Below are positions 54,326 through 63,021 of a DNA stretch of 64,000 bases, in pieces; positions within the stretch are counted from its first letter, which is position 1, and every line of letters starts with the position of its first letter. The notes beneath the pieces are model-generated. The model was not told where the DNA came from. It searched no databases and saw only the letters and a program-made list of their open reading frames with translations. Source of the DNA: Clostridioides sp. ES-S-0054-01 (GTDB lineage: Bacteria; Bacillota; Clostridia; Peptostreptococcales; Peptostreptococcaceae). The stretch is taken from contig CP067346.1 in assembly GCA_021561035.1 (NCBI GenBank), positions 1,581,001-1,645,000 of the forward strand. Reading direction: 5' to 3'. Position numbers and translations under genes: made by a program.

Positions 54326-54427
54326 AGGTCTTTAAAATAAAGTGTGTATTCCTCTAAAAAATGGTGATAATTAAAATATTAAATATCACTATATAAAAGG
54401 AAGGTGCACACTTTATTTTAAAGACCT
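54326..54427. repeat. 102-bp hairpin element with perfect 21-bp inverted ends
   Basis: AGGTCTTTAAAATAAAGTGT-G at 54326-54346 and its exact reverse complement at 54407-54427, with a 60-base centre. MITE-like; possibly the fused ends of a deleted insertion sequence. No clear target duplication in the flanks. Confidence 0.75.
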
Positions 54428-54579
54428 ATGTTTGGATTAGAGAATAATCAATTTTGAAACATTCACATTTTTGTTTATATTTATTTATATTTTATACTCT
54501 TATAATAAGCATTAAGTAAGAACTTTTTTACAAGCTAATAATTATTACTTATAGTTAGAAAGGATTGGTTTTAAAAAAA

Positions 54580-55248
54580 TTAATTAGAATTATTTTTATT
54601 CATATTTAAATTACTTAAATTATTTTCCCAGTTTTTTATCTCTTTTTTAATTTCCTTACTTAAGGTATCGCTTGAAGACATTTTCTTTAATTTATCATTC
54701 AAGGATTTCTGTTGTTTATCTGAAAGGTCTATTTTTATTGTAGGATCAATAATATCTATTACATCTTTTACATCAAAATCAACAAATTTGCACAATTCTT
54801 CTAAATGATCAATTAGAAAATCCAAACCTTCATATGACCAAATCTTATAACTTTTTCCGTTTTTTAACATAAACTCATTAACTTGGTAACTCTGATTTGC
54901 TAATTCAAAGAATGAACCTGAAGGATCCATTATATCATTTATAGAATTTTCATAGTTAACAATATTAATTTGTCTTATTAATTTCTCTTTTTCTGTTAAG
55001 TTACTATAGTTTTTGTTAACAAAAGAAACTAATCCGAATTCAAAATTCAAAATTGAATCTTTACGTTCTCTTACTATATTTTCTCCCAATTCTTTAAGAC
55101 CTTCTAAATTTTTATCAATAGCTTTATCTCTAATATCTATTAATTGTTCTATACTTAAATATTCTAAGTTTTTAGATACCATTTCTTCATTATATTTGGT
55201 TATATCTTGTCCTTTCACATTAGTATTTTCATCAGCGAAAACAAATAT
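54580..55248 (-). pseudogene. Secreted protein gene, signal peptide cut off by IS256
   Basis: The minus-strand frame is open from 55248 and starts IFVFADENTNVKGQDITKYN, which looks like the cleavage region (VFA-DE) of a Sec signal peptide whose front was removed; upstream is IS256 sequence. The body (about 212 residues) is acidic, helical and Lys/Asn-rich, with no domain I know. The internal GTG at 55218 has no ribosome site, so it is probably not expressed as a secreted product. Confidence 0.55.
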
Positions 55249-56065
55249 TTAAATGAGCTAAAATTTGAGTCCAATTTCTAATTTTCTGAGTCCATTTTTC
55301 AGAAATATCCATAATTGCTAAGTATAATGATTTGTGAAAAGAATCATACGAAGGAAAAATAGACTTCGATTTAGTAACTTTTCTTAATAATCTATTGTAA
55401 CTTTCCATTGAATTTGTAGTATATATCAATGTTCTTATCTATTGAGGATATTTAAAGTATGTTGCTAGCTCATTCCAATTGCTTCGCCAACTTCTTAATG
55501 CTATCGCATATTGATTACCCCATTTTTCCTCTAAGAGCAATAGCTGACTTAACGCTACCTCTTCTGTAATTGCAGCATATACTTTCTTTAAATCTTTTGC
55601 AAATTCTTTTCTATTTTTATATGATACATAATTTAAAGTATTTCTAATTTGATGCACAACACATCTTTGTATTTCAGTATCGGGAAATACTGCTTCAATT
55701 GCATCAAAAAATCCAACTAGTCCATTTACAGAAGCTATTAATATATCCTTGACTCCTCTGTTTCTAACATCTATCAGTACCTTTAGCCAATACTTTGAAC
55801 TTTCATTTTCTCCAATCCATATTCCTAAAACCTCCTTTATACCTTCTAAGTTAATGCCGATATCTATATATGTTGCTTTGTTTATTATTCTACCTTCATT
55901 TCTAACTTTGTAATGTATAGCATCCATAAATACAATTGGATAAATCATATCAAGTGGTCTATTTTCATGAGCTAAAGGTATAACTCTATCAGTAATTTTA
56001 GCTATTAGTGAATGAGAGATATCTATTCCGTAAATACTTTTAAGATGACTTGAAATATAGTATTA
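55232..56065 (-). pseudogene. IS256-family (mutator) transposase remnant
   Basis: From about 56065 the minus strand reads SSHLKSIYGIDISHSLIAKI, PIVFMDAIHYKVRNEG, AVFPDTEIQRCVVHQIRNTL and, after a TAG at 55439-55441 in the same frame, LIYTTNSMESYNRLLRKVTK to a stop at 55232. These are the D (FMDA), the C-x-H region and the final E-type segment (NSMES) of mutator transposases. The N-terminal quarter is missing and the amber stop splits the rest. Confidence 0.88.
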
Positions 56066-56971
56066 AATAGGGTAACAGTTGTAATACCTATGGTAGACAT
56101 GTCTCTACTTATAAAAAGTGTATTATCTTTCAAAAGTAATTTAAATTTAATAGCTTTGGTTTTAGTGTCAAATGTAGCTTTTATTATATTGACAATCATG
56201 TTACTGTCTAAGGTGTTCAATTCTGAGGAAATACTTTTTGGCAATAGCAAGAGTTTTTTTCTTAGAGAAAAGATGTAACATAAAAAAAGGGTCTATAGCA
56301 ACTGTAAGTGATGGTGTTATTTTATTGCAGTAGGGTTAGTTCTATTGATTTATGTTGGTTCTTTAGTGCAAATTAAATTTGGTATGGCAGGTATTATAAT
56401 GACACAATTTATGATAATTTCTTTGCCATTAGTGTTTGCATATTATATTAAAGCTGATTTTAAAGAAGTATTTAGTTTGAAAGTTACTAAATTGAAGCAT
56501 ATATTAGAGAGCATTGTTCTTTGGATTGGTGGATATATACTTATTATAATTATAACACAGCTAATTTTATTCTTATTTCCTCAAAGTATGGAAGTTGCTG
56601 AAAGTTTAAATGAGTCTCTTTTTATGAAAGATAGTGTTCTACTGAATTTACTCGTAATAGCTTTATTACCAGCTATATGTGAAGAAATGTTCTTTAGGAG
56701 ATTTATATTTTCTTTATTTAGTAAATCAAAGGATAAAAATAAGTCTGTTAAGTTGGCTATAATATGTAGTAGTGTACTATTTGGGATTATGTATACGAAT
56801 TTTATTAGAATAATTCCAACATCAATATTAGGTATTATATTTGCATACAATGTATATAAATATGGTTCAATATTTGTGTCAATGTTATTGTATTTTTTAA
56901 ACAATGGTGTAGCAGTTATATTAAATCATTATACAACTGGAAATATAACCAACTTGTATAAAATTATTTAA
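56049..56971 (+). pseudogene. NatB/CPBP (CAAX protease-type) gene, truncated and frameshifted
   Basis: Plus strand: an ABC-2-type permease tail (VTVVIPMVDMSLLIKSVLSF to LLSKVFNSEEILFGNSKSFF) ends in a stop at 56278, a short frame-shifted stretch follows, and 56345-56971 encodes a CPBP intramembrane protease domain with the EE motif AICEEMFFRRFIFS and later His/Asn segment FNNGVAVILNHY. In clostridia the permease and CPBP parts are often one protein. The 5' half has been replaced by IS256. The CPBP part alone may start at 56354 but without a good ribosome site. Confidence 0.75.
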
Positions 56972-57190
56972 GTTGATTTTTCGAACTTAAATGAACTTAA
57001 ATTTGTTTTAGTTCTTAATAATAAGTATTATATTAGTTATGTTAGGGGCAAGAGTTCTAGATAGAAAGTCTTTAAGAAACTAAGTATAAATTTACTATAT
57101 ATTAAAATATTAATAATCACTAAAGTATATAAATATATTTTGTATATAAAAATATTTTAGTGCTATTTTATATATTTTAATTATATGAAT

Positions 57191-57244
57191 TGTTTATTGT
57201 TTCATTTATACAATATTTCCATCATATAAATGAAACAATAAACA
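57191..57244. terminator. Perfect 20-bp palindrome with 14-base loop
   Basis: TGTTTATTGTTTCATTTATA at 57191-57210 and its exact reverse complement at 57225-57244, followed by GTTTTTATTTT. Best read as a (bidirectional) terminator; a second small inversion site is less likely. Confidence 0.6.
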
Positions 57245-57422
57245 GTTTTTATTTTAGAAATTTATATTTAAATAATCAAGTAGAATGAGAGATATTAAAA
57301 AAATTAACTTTGGCACTATTTAAGTTATTTATAAAAATTAATAACTGGTTTGTCGAAACCATTATAACAAGAAAAAAGTGAAAAATAAAGTATGAATATA
57401 TTGTAAATACTGTGTTTTAAGG

Positions 57423-57703
57423 AAAAGTAGTCATTTCTTGTAAAATGGATAGTTTTGAAAAGAAAATAGTAAAATTATAATATAAAAATAAAATTTTTTA
57501 TATAATTTAAAGAAAAATAAGCACCTCTTAATAGATAATTATGTGCCAAAATAATCCAATTTATTTTCTATTATACCGATATGAAATATATAAATCAATA
57601 GTTAAGACAACTAATATGCTACATTCTATAATTATAGTAGCAGGAAATTTTACAAAATTAAAATAAATATAAACTATCCATTTTACAAGAAATGGAAACT
57701 TTT
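57423..57703. promoter_or_regulatory. Invertible DNA switch upstream of pdcB (inverted repeats plus promoter)
   Basis: Left repeat 57423-57455 and right repeat 57671-57703 are inverted: the inner 24 bp (CATTTCTTGTAAAATGGATA-GTTT) is identical, then three mismatches, then six more matching bases (AAAAGT). They bracket 215 bp. Inside, AAGACA (57604-57609) and TATAAT (57627-57632), 17 apart, form a promoter pointing to pdcB; inversion would turn it away. This matches the published site-specific inversion of the pdcB (CD1616/R20291_1514) upstream region, RecV-related (from memory). No recombinase gene lies in the window. Confidence 0.85.
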
Positions 57704-57767
57704 GATATGTACTTGTTTGCTAATAAAATATAATCAAATAGAGGTGTTTTAATGGGAGGAAATTTTT

Positions 57768-59315
57768 ATGAGGAATTTACAAAAAAAGTTGATGTTTTTT
57801 TTATTTATTTGTATAATTTTACAAATTGCAAATACAACACCAATCTATTCTTTACACAAATTCTACAAAAACAACTCCGCAACTAACTTTAAATCTATTG
57901 TGTATAATAATCAGTTTATTAGCAAATATGCATTACAGATAATATTTATTATGACTATAATATGTATAATACTTATATTCTATATAATATATGATAAATT
58001 AAATTTTAGAATTAAATTGCAAAGTATAGCATATACAGATAACCTTACAGGAGCAAATACTATAGATAAATTTGTAATTGATGCTAACAAAATATTATGT
58101 AAAAATACTCAAGTAAAGTATGCCTTACTATATATAGATATTGATAAATTTAAATATATAAATAATTTATTTGGATATGAAGTTGGAAATGAAATTTTGC
58201 GTAATTTAACAAAGATTATTAAGAATAATATATTTGAAGAAGAAATGTTTGCAAGAATATCTGCGGATAATTTTATTATAATTATGAAATATACAAAAGA
58301 GGAAGATATAACAAATAGGTTAAAGATTATATTTCGAGAACTAGACTTGTTTAATGATAAGCAAGAGGAAAAGTATAAGCTAGTTTTAAGTTGTGGAATA
58401 TATTTTATACTTCCAGAAGATAAAGATATTAACTCAATCATAGATAGAGCTAATATATCTCATAAAATGGCAAAAGGAGGACATAAAAGTTCATATGCAT
58501 TTTATGATAATAAGATTCATGACCAAGAGATAAAAGAAAAAGAAATGGAAAATACAATGTTTTCAAGTCTAGAAAATAAAGAATTTATTGTATATTTGCA
58601 ACCTAAGATAGAACTTAATACAGGAGAGATACAAGGTTCAGAAGCACTTGTTAGATGGAAAAGCCCTGATAAAGGATTAATACCTCCAAATGAATTTATA
58701 CCATTTTTTGAAAAAAACGGTTTTGTTATAAATTTAGATTTATATGTGCTTGAAGAAGTATGTATGCACCTTAGAAAATGGATTGATGCAGGTATAAATC
58801 CAGTGACCATTTCAGTTAATGTTTCAAGAATACATTTATATTGTAATAATTTCATAGAAACATATAAAAATATAATTGATAAATACAACATACCTGCAAA
58901 GTATATAGAACTTGAATTAACAGAGAGTATTATATTTGATAACTTTGATATTTTAATTGATATAATGGATAATTTAAAAAAAATAGGGTTTTTAATATCT
59001 ATGGATGATTTTGGTTCAGGATACTCATCATTAAATATGTTAAAAGAAATTCCTATGGATATTTTAAAGCTTGACCAAAAATTTATTATGGAAACTTATA
59101 ATAGTAAAAGAAGTAAAATAATTGTTACTAAAGTAGTAGAAATGGCAAAAGAATTAGGTATGAAAGTGATATCAGAAGGAGTTGAGACAGAAGAACAGTT
59201 TGAACTTTTAAAGGAAGTAAAATGTGATATGGCACAAGGATATTTGTTTGGAAAGCCAATGCCAATTGAAGAATTTGAATATTTATTGTGTCTAATTCAA
59301 CAAAAGAGTAAGTAA
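57768..59315 (+). CDS. pdcB: c-di-GMP phosphodiesterase with degenerate GGDEF and intact EAL, PdcB-like
   Basis: 515 residues. Two TM helices (about 8-27 and 54-74) enclose a short extracytoplasmic loop. GGDEF domain about 85-250 has RISADNF (SADNF at 165-169) in place of GGDEF, so no cyclase activity is expected. The EAL domain about 265-510 keeps SEALVRW (EAL 292-294), NVSRIHL, ELTESII, DDFGSGYSS, KLDQKF and SEGVETEEQ, so it should hydrolyse c-di-GMP. Start ATG 57768 follows GGGAGGA. Expression depends on the upstream switch; low c-di-GMP would favour motility and other free-living traits. Name from memory. Confidence 0.9.
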   Translation: MRNLQKKLMFFLFICIILQIANTTPIYSLHKFYKNNSATNFKSIVYNNQFISKYALQIIFIMTIICIILIFYIIYDKLNFRIKLQSIAYTDNLTGANTIDKFVIDANKILCKNTQVKYALLYIDIDKFKYINNLFGYEVGNEILRNLTKIIKNNIFEEEMFARISADNFIIIMKYTKEEDITNRLKIIFRELDLFNDKQEEKYKLVLSCGIYFILPEDKDINSIIDRANISHKMAKGGHKSSYAFYDNKIHDQEIKEKEMENTMFSSLENKEFIVYLQPKIELNTGEIQGSEALVRWKSPDKGLIPPNEFIPFFEKNGFVINLDLYVLEEVCMHLRKWIDAGINPVTISVNVSRIHLYCNNFIETYKNIIDKYNIPAKYIELELTESIIFDNFDILIDIMDNLKKIGFLISMDDFGSGYSSLNMLKEIPMDILKLDQKFIMETYNSKRSKIIVTKVVEMAKELGMKVISEGVETEEQFELLKEVKCDMAQGYLFGKPMPIEEFEYLLCLIQQKSK

Positions 59316-59413
59316 TTTGTCTTATAAAAATTTAGTAAATTATATTAAAAATGAATTCTAATGCAGTGTTCATTTTTTTTTGCAAAATTTTTTATGATTT
59401 TATTAAAAAGCAA

Positions 59414-59472
59414 TTGACATATAGTTTGTATTATTATATTATTGTATTAAGTTATTAATACAATAATATAAT
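59414..59472 (+). promoter_or_regulatory. Promoter with perfect 18-4-18 palindromic GntR operator
   Basis: TTGACA 59414-59419 and TATTAT 59437-59442, 17-base spacer. The operator ATTATATTATTGTATTAA (59433-59450), GTTA, then its exact reverse complement (59455-59472) covers the -10 and the transcription start and ends one base before the ribosome site. Autorepression by the GntR protein encoded next is the obvious reading. Confidence 0.85.
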
Positions 59473-59486
59473 GAGGAGGTATGAAC

Positions 59487-59855
59487 ATGGAGTGGGAACT
59501 TGATAATAATAAACCTATATATATACAATTAGTAGAACATCTAAAGTTAAAAATAATTTCAGGGGAAATTAAAATAGGCTCTAAATTAGAAACAGTGAGA
59601 GCGCTCGCAGAAGATGCTGAAGTCAATCCAAATACAATGCAAAAGGCTCTAACAGAACTTGAAAGACAAGGTTTAGTTTATAGTCAGAGAACTAAAGGAA
59701 GATTTGTAACAGATGATAAGGAAAAAATAAAAGCTATGAAAGAGGAAATAGCTAATGTGGAGATAAATACATTAAAAGAGACTCTAGAAAAACTTGGATA
59801 TGATAAAGATGAAATGATAAAACTTATTACAGAAAATCTGAAAGGGGAATTATAA
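59487..59855 (+). CDS. GntR-family regulator, YtrA subfamily (second copy)
   Basis: 122 residues from the ATG at 59487: the GGAGG at 59475-59479 is 7 bases from it but only 1 from the ATG at 59481. Winged HTH about 7-70 (PIYIQLVEHLKLKIISGEIKIGS, AEVNPNTMQKALTELERQGLVYSQRTKGRFV) and a short helical tail. It controls the following ATPase and permease genes, with which it overlaps or nearly touches (ATPase ATG follows the stop by 1 base). Confidence 0.92.
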   Translation: MEWELDNNKPIYIQLVEHLKLKIISGEIKIGSKLETVRALAEDAEVNPNTMQKALTELERQGLVYSQRTKGRFVTDDKEKIKAMKEEIANVEINTLKETLEKLGYDKDEMIKLITENLKGEL

Positions 59856-59856
59856 A

Positions 59857-60582
59857 ATGGATAAAAATACAAATAATGTTTATCAAGATGGAATAGTTGA
59901 ATTTAAAGGTGTGAACAAAAGTTATGGAGCTAAGAATGTTTTGAAGAATATTGACTTAAATATACCAAAAGGAAAAATAGTTGGCTTGTTAGGACCTAAT
60001 GGAAGTGGTAAAAGTACAATGATTAAGCTAATGAATGGATTACTACATCCTGATAATGGTGAAATTATGATAAATGGAATTAAACCGTCTGCGGAGACTA
60101 AAAAAATAGTTTCATATTTACCAGAAAGAACTTATTTAAATGATTGGATGAAAGTATCAGATTTACTTAAGTTTTTCTATGATTTTTATAGTGATTTTGA
60201 TGTTAGAAGGGCAAATGAAATGATTAAAAGCTTGGATATTGATGTAAATGAGAGATTAAAGACAATGTCTAAAGGAACTAAAGAAAAAGTTCAACTTATC
60301 TTAGTTATGTCAAGAAATGCAAGTATATATATATTGGATGAACCTATTGGAGGTGTTGATCCAGCTGCAAGGTCATATATACTTAAAACTGTATTAAAAA
60401 ATTATTCTGAAGATAGTACTTTGCTGATTGCTACCCATTTAATAAGTGAAATAGAAAATATATGTGACGAGGTAATATTCATATCAAAAGGAGAAATAGT
60501 GTTACAAGGAGATGTTGAATCAATAAGAGAAGAAAAAGGAAAATCTATAGATGCATTATTTAGGGAGGAATTCAAATGTTAG
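59857..60582 (+). CDS. ABC transporter ATPase (YtrB/BcrA-like) of GntR operon
   Basis: 241 residues. Walker A GPNGSGKSTMIKLMNG near 46-61, signature MSKGTKEKVQLILVMSR near 139-155 (SKGT in place of SGG, as in YtrB-type proteins), Walker B IYILDEPIGGVDPAAR and H-loop ATHLISEIENI. Its product should drive the permease encoded next; substrates of such GntR-controlled systems are often cell-wall-active peptides, but that is inference. Confidence 0.92.
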   Translation: MDKNTNNVYQDGIVEFKGVNKSYGAKNVLKNIDLNIPKGKIVGLLGPNGSGKSTMIKLMNGLLHPDNGEIMINGIKPSAETKKIVSYLPERTYLNDWMKVSDLLKFFYDFYSDFDVRRANEMIKSLDIDVNERLKTMSKGTKEKVQLILVMSRNASIYILDEPIGGVDPAARSYILKTVLKNYSEDSTLLIATHLISEIENICDEVIFISKGEIVLQGDVESIREEKGKSIDALFREEFKC

Positions 60583-61334
60583 GTAAATTATTAAAATATG
60601 AGTTAAAAGCAAGTGGAAGAATATTCATACCATTATATATAGCTATATTGATAGTAGCTGTATTTAATGGAATATTTATGAATACAAATACATTTCAGAT
60701 ACAGGGAATATTAATACTGATATTAACAAGCCTTTTTATGGCATTAGGAGTTTTAACTGTTGTAGTTACAATTCAAAGGTTTAGAAAAAATCTTTTAGGG
60801 GATGAAGGTTATTTAATGTTCACTCTTCCTGTTAGCACTAGTTCACTTATATTGTCTAAATGCATAACAGCACTTATATATGCTGTACTTAGTTTTATAG
60901 TTGCAGTATTAACTTTTGGAGTATTTATGATTTCTAGTACTTATGGAGTTCTCTTACCTGAAATTCTAGAGTTGCTTAATACTAGTTTTAAATGGATTTC
61001 TGAAAACTTTTTAGATATTTTATTATTAGTAGCAGTAATGTTTATTTCATATTCGTCATTTATTTTGTTACTATATACATCACTTTCAATGGGACAATTA
61101 CCAAAATTTAATAAACATAGAAATATAGTGGCGTTTGCTTCTTTTATAGCTATAAATATAGTAATATCAATTGTTGGAGATGCACTTGGAAGTATTTTGC
61201 CAAATGAAAATATGTATTATCATCTTTATCAAAGTCCTCATTTTATGATTACAATTCTTGGAGGTATTGCAGTTGTAGTAATATTATTTTTCGCTACAAA
61301 ATTTATATTAGATAAAAAATTAAATTTAGAATAA
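60576..61334 (+). CDS. ABC transporter permease of GntR operon
   Basis: 252 residues, six hydrophobic helices (about 17-35, 43-65, 92-122, 146-168, 184-206, 222-244). Overlaps the ATPase gene by 7 bases, hence cotranslated. No conserved domain recognised beyond an ABC-2-like topology. Ends the operon; a terminator follows at 61346. Confidence 0.82.
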   Translation: MLGKLLKYELKASGRIFIPLYIAILIVAVFNGIFMNTNTFQIQGILILILTSLFMALGVLTVVVTIQRFRKNLLGDEGYLMFTLPVSTSSLILSKCITALIYAVLSFIVAVLTFGVFMISSTYGVLLPEILELLNTSFKWISENFLDILLLVAVMFISYSSFILLLYTSLSMGQLPKFNKHRNIVAFASFIAINIVISIVGDALGSILPNENMYYHLYQSPHFMITILGGIAVVVILFFATKFILDKKLNLE

Positions 61335-61345
61335 ATGTTTTTATA

Positions 61346-61388
61346 GAGAGCCACCTTTTGAGTAATATTTAAAGAGGGCTCTTATTAT
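61346..61388 (+). terminator. Terminator of the GntR/ABC operon
   Basis: AGAGAGCC...GAGGGCTCTT inverted repeat (about 61347-61383) followed by ATTATTTAT; T run weak. Confidence 0.6.
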
Positions 61389-61582
61389 TTATATAGTTAA
61401 TTCATATATATAATATGAATAAATCTTTATTTCTAGTTAAATATGTACACATGTTGTATAATGAGATTGTATGTTAAAATTTGTAATAAATAACTATATA
61501 CTTAATATAAGTAGTATCAAAATATGGCTTTTATGAGTTATATCAAGAAAACTTAAAAATATGTAGATTTGAGGGAGAAAAT

Positions 61583-62833
61583 ATGAAAAGTTATACAAAG
61601 GCTAAGTGGAGTGTTTGGGGGATAATTACATTTTCATTTGTTTTAGTCTTATTTTTAAGGATGTCAACTGCTGTTGTTTCAGATAATTTAGCAAATGAGT
61701 TAGGTTTTAATTCCATACAAATTTCAAATATAGCATCCTTTTGCCTATATGCATATGCATTTATGCAAATACCTGCAGGAATTTTGATTGATAAATATGG
61801 AGCAAGAAAAATTAGTAGTCTTGGAATAATAATGGCAAGTTTAGGTTCAATTTTATTTGGCTTGATTCAAAATATAGAATTAGCATATATTTCTCGTGTA
61901 ATTGTAGGGGCAGGAACATCAGTAATATTACTTTGTATTTTAAAAATTCAAGGGAGATGGTTTAATAAATCAGAATTTGCTTCTGCAACAGCTAAATTCT
62001 CATTTGTAGGGAATTTAGGAGGAGTTCTTGCTACTTTTCCACTTGTGTTTTTGTCTGAACTTGTTGGTTGGAGGAATTCATTTTTATTAATAGGTATAAT
62101 TGGTGTTGTAATTGGATGTTTTATGTATATTATTGTTAGAGATACACCAAGAGAGTATGGATTTAATGTAGATACTGAGCCTTATAAAGAGTCAGAAAAG
62201 ATTAATATTATTGAGGGAATTTGGTCTGTTATAAAGAATAAATCAACATGGTATAATTCAATGATAATGTTGTCTTTTGTAGGTCTTACAAGTGCATTTA
62301 TAAGCTTGTGGGGAGTAAGATACGTAATGGATGTTTATGGTGTGAGTAAGGGTTTTTCTGCATTTATAGTATCATTTTTTACATATGGATTTATATTTGG
62401 TTCAATAATTATGGATTTTGTATTTACTAAAATAAGTTCTAGTAAGTTTAATATAATAAAATATGGAGCAATAATAGATTTGTTTATATGGATTGTAATT
62501 GTAGTTGTATACCAAGTAAAACCACCAATTATAGTTTTGCCAATATCATTCTTTATTATGGGATGTATAGTTATGTCACATCTACAGGTTTTTAACGATG
62601 CTAAGTATAAAAATAAAGAAATTTATTCTGGACTGGCAACTAGTGTTATTAATACTTTTGAATTTATAGGAAGTGGCATTATTAATTTGATTATAGCCAT
62701 CTCTTTGCAAGTAAATTCATACAATATAGTTGATGGATATAAAAGAGGTTTTGTAGTATTTATAGTACTAAGTATTATAACTATAGTATCATCTCATATA
62801 GGGGTAAAAAATGACGATTTCAAGACTCTATAG
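61583..62833 (+). CDS. Major facilitator superfamily transporter
   Basis: 416 residues, about 12 TM helices in two sets of six. The loop 2-3 motif is GILIDKYGARKISSLG near 67-82 (G-x-x-x-D-x-x-G-x-R), followed by FGLIQNIELAYISRVIVGAGTS. It resembles the clostridial MFS branch (ACS-type or antiporters) with substrates that cannot be named here. Ribosome site GAGGGAG. Monocistronic. Confidence 0.9.
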   Translation: MKSYTKAKWSVWGIITFSFVLVLFLRMSTAVVSDNLANELGFNSIQISNIASFCLYAYAFMQIPAGILIDKYGARKISSLGIIMASLGSILFGLIQNIELAYISRVIVGAGTSVILLCILKIQGRWFNKSEFASATAKFSFVGNLGGVLATFPLVFLSELVGWRNSFLLIGIIGVVIGCFMYIIVRDTPREYGFNVDTEPYKESEKINIIEGIWSVIKNKSTWYNSMIMLSFVGLTSAFISLWGVRYVMDVYGVSKGFSAFIVSFFTYGFIFGSIIMDFVFTKISSSKFNIIKYGAIIDLFIWIVIVVVYQVKPPIIVLPISFFIMGCIVMSHLQVFNDAKYKNKEIYSGLATSVINTFEFIGSGIINLIIAISLQVNSYNIVDGYKRGFVVFIVLSIITIVSSHIGVKNDDFKTL

Positions 62834-63021
62834 TGCTTTATTAATTAGTTTAATTTAGTATTATATTTTTGCATATAACAAAGGGGTTATATTTATTTTA
62901 GATGTATAATTGGAATATAAATCTTGTTTACTATATATAAATGGTATTGTATTATATTAAATAGAAAATAAGAACTTTAAACTATAATATTGGTTCTAAA
63001 ATATAAGGTAAGGAGTTTTTT

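Noticed and set aside
54317-54436. Target-site duplication around the 102-bp hairpin
   Set aside because: The flanking 8-9 bases (ATGTAAAAG and ATGTTTGGA) share only four bases, so no duplication is claimed.
57752-57768. Alternative upstream ATG at 57752 for a short ORF before pdcB
   Set aside because: It is in another frame from pdcB and its first codons contain the GGAGG that serves the 57768 start; more likely part of the ribosome site.
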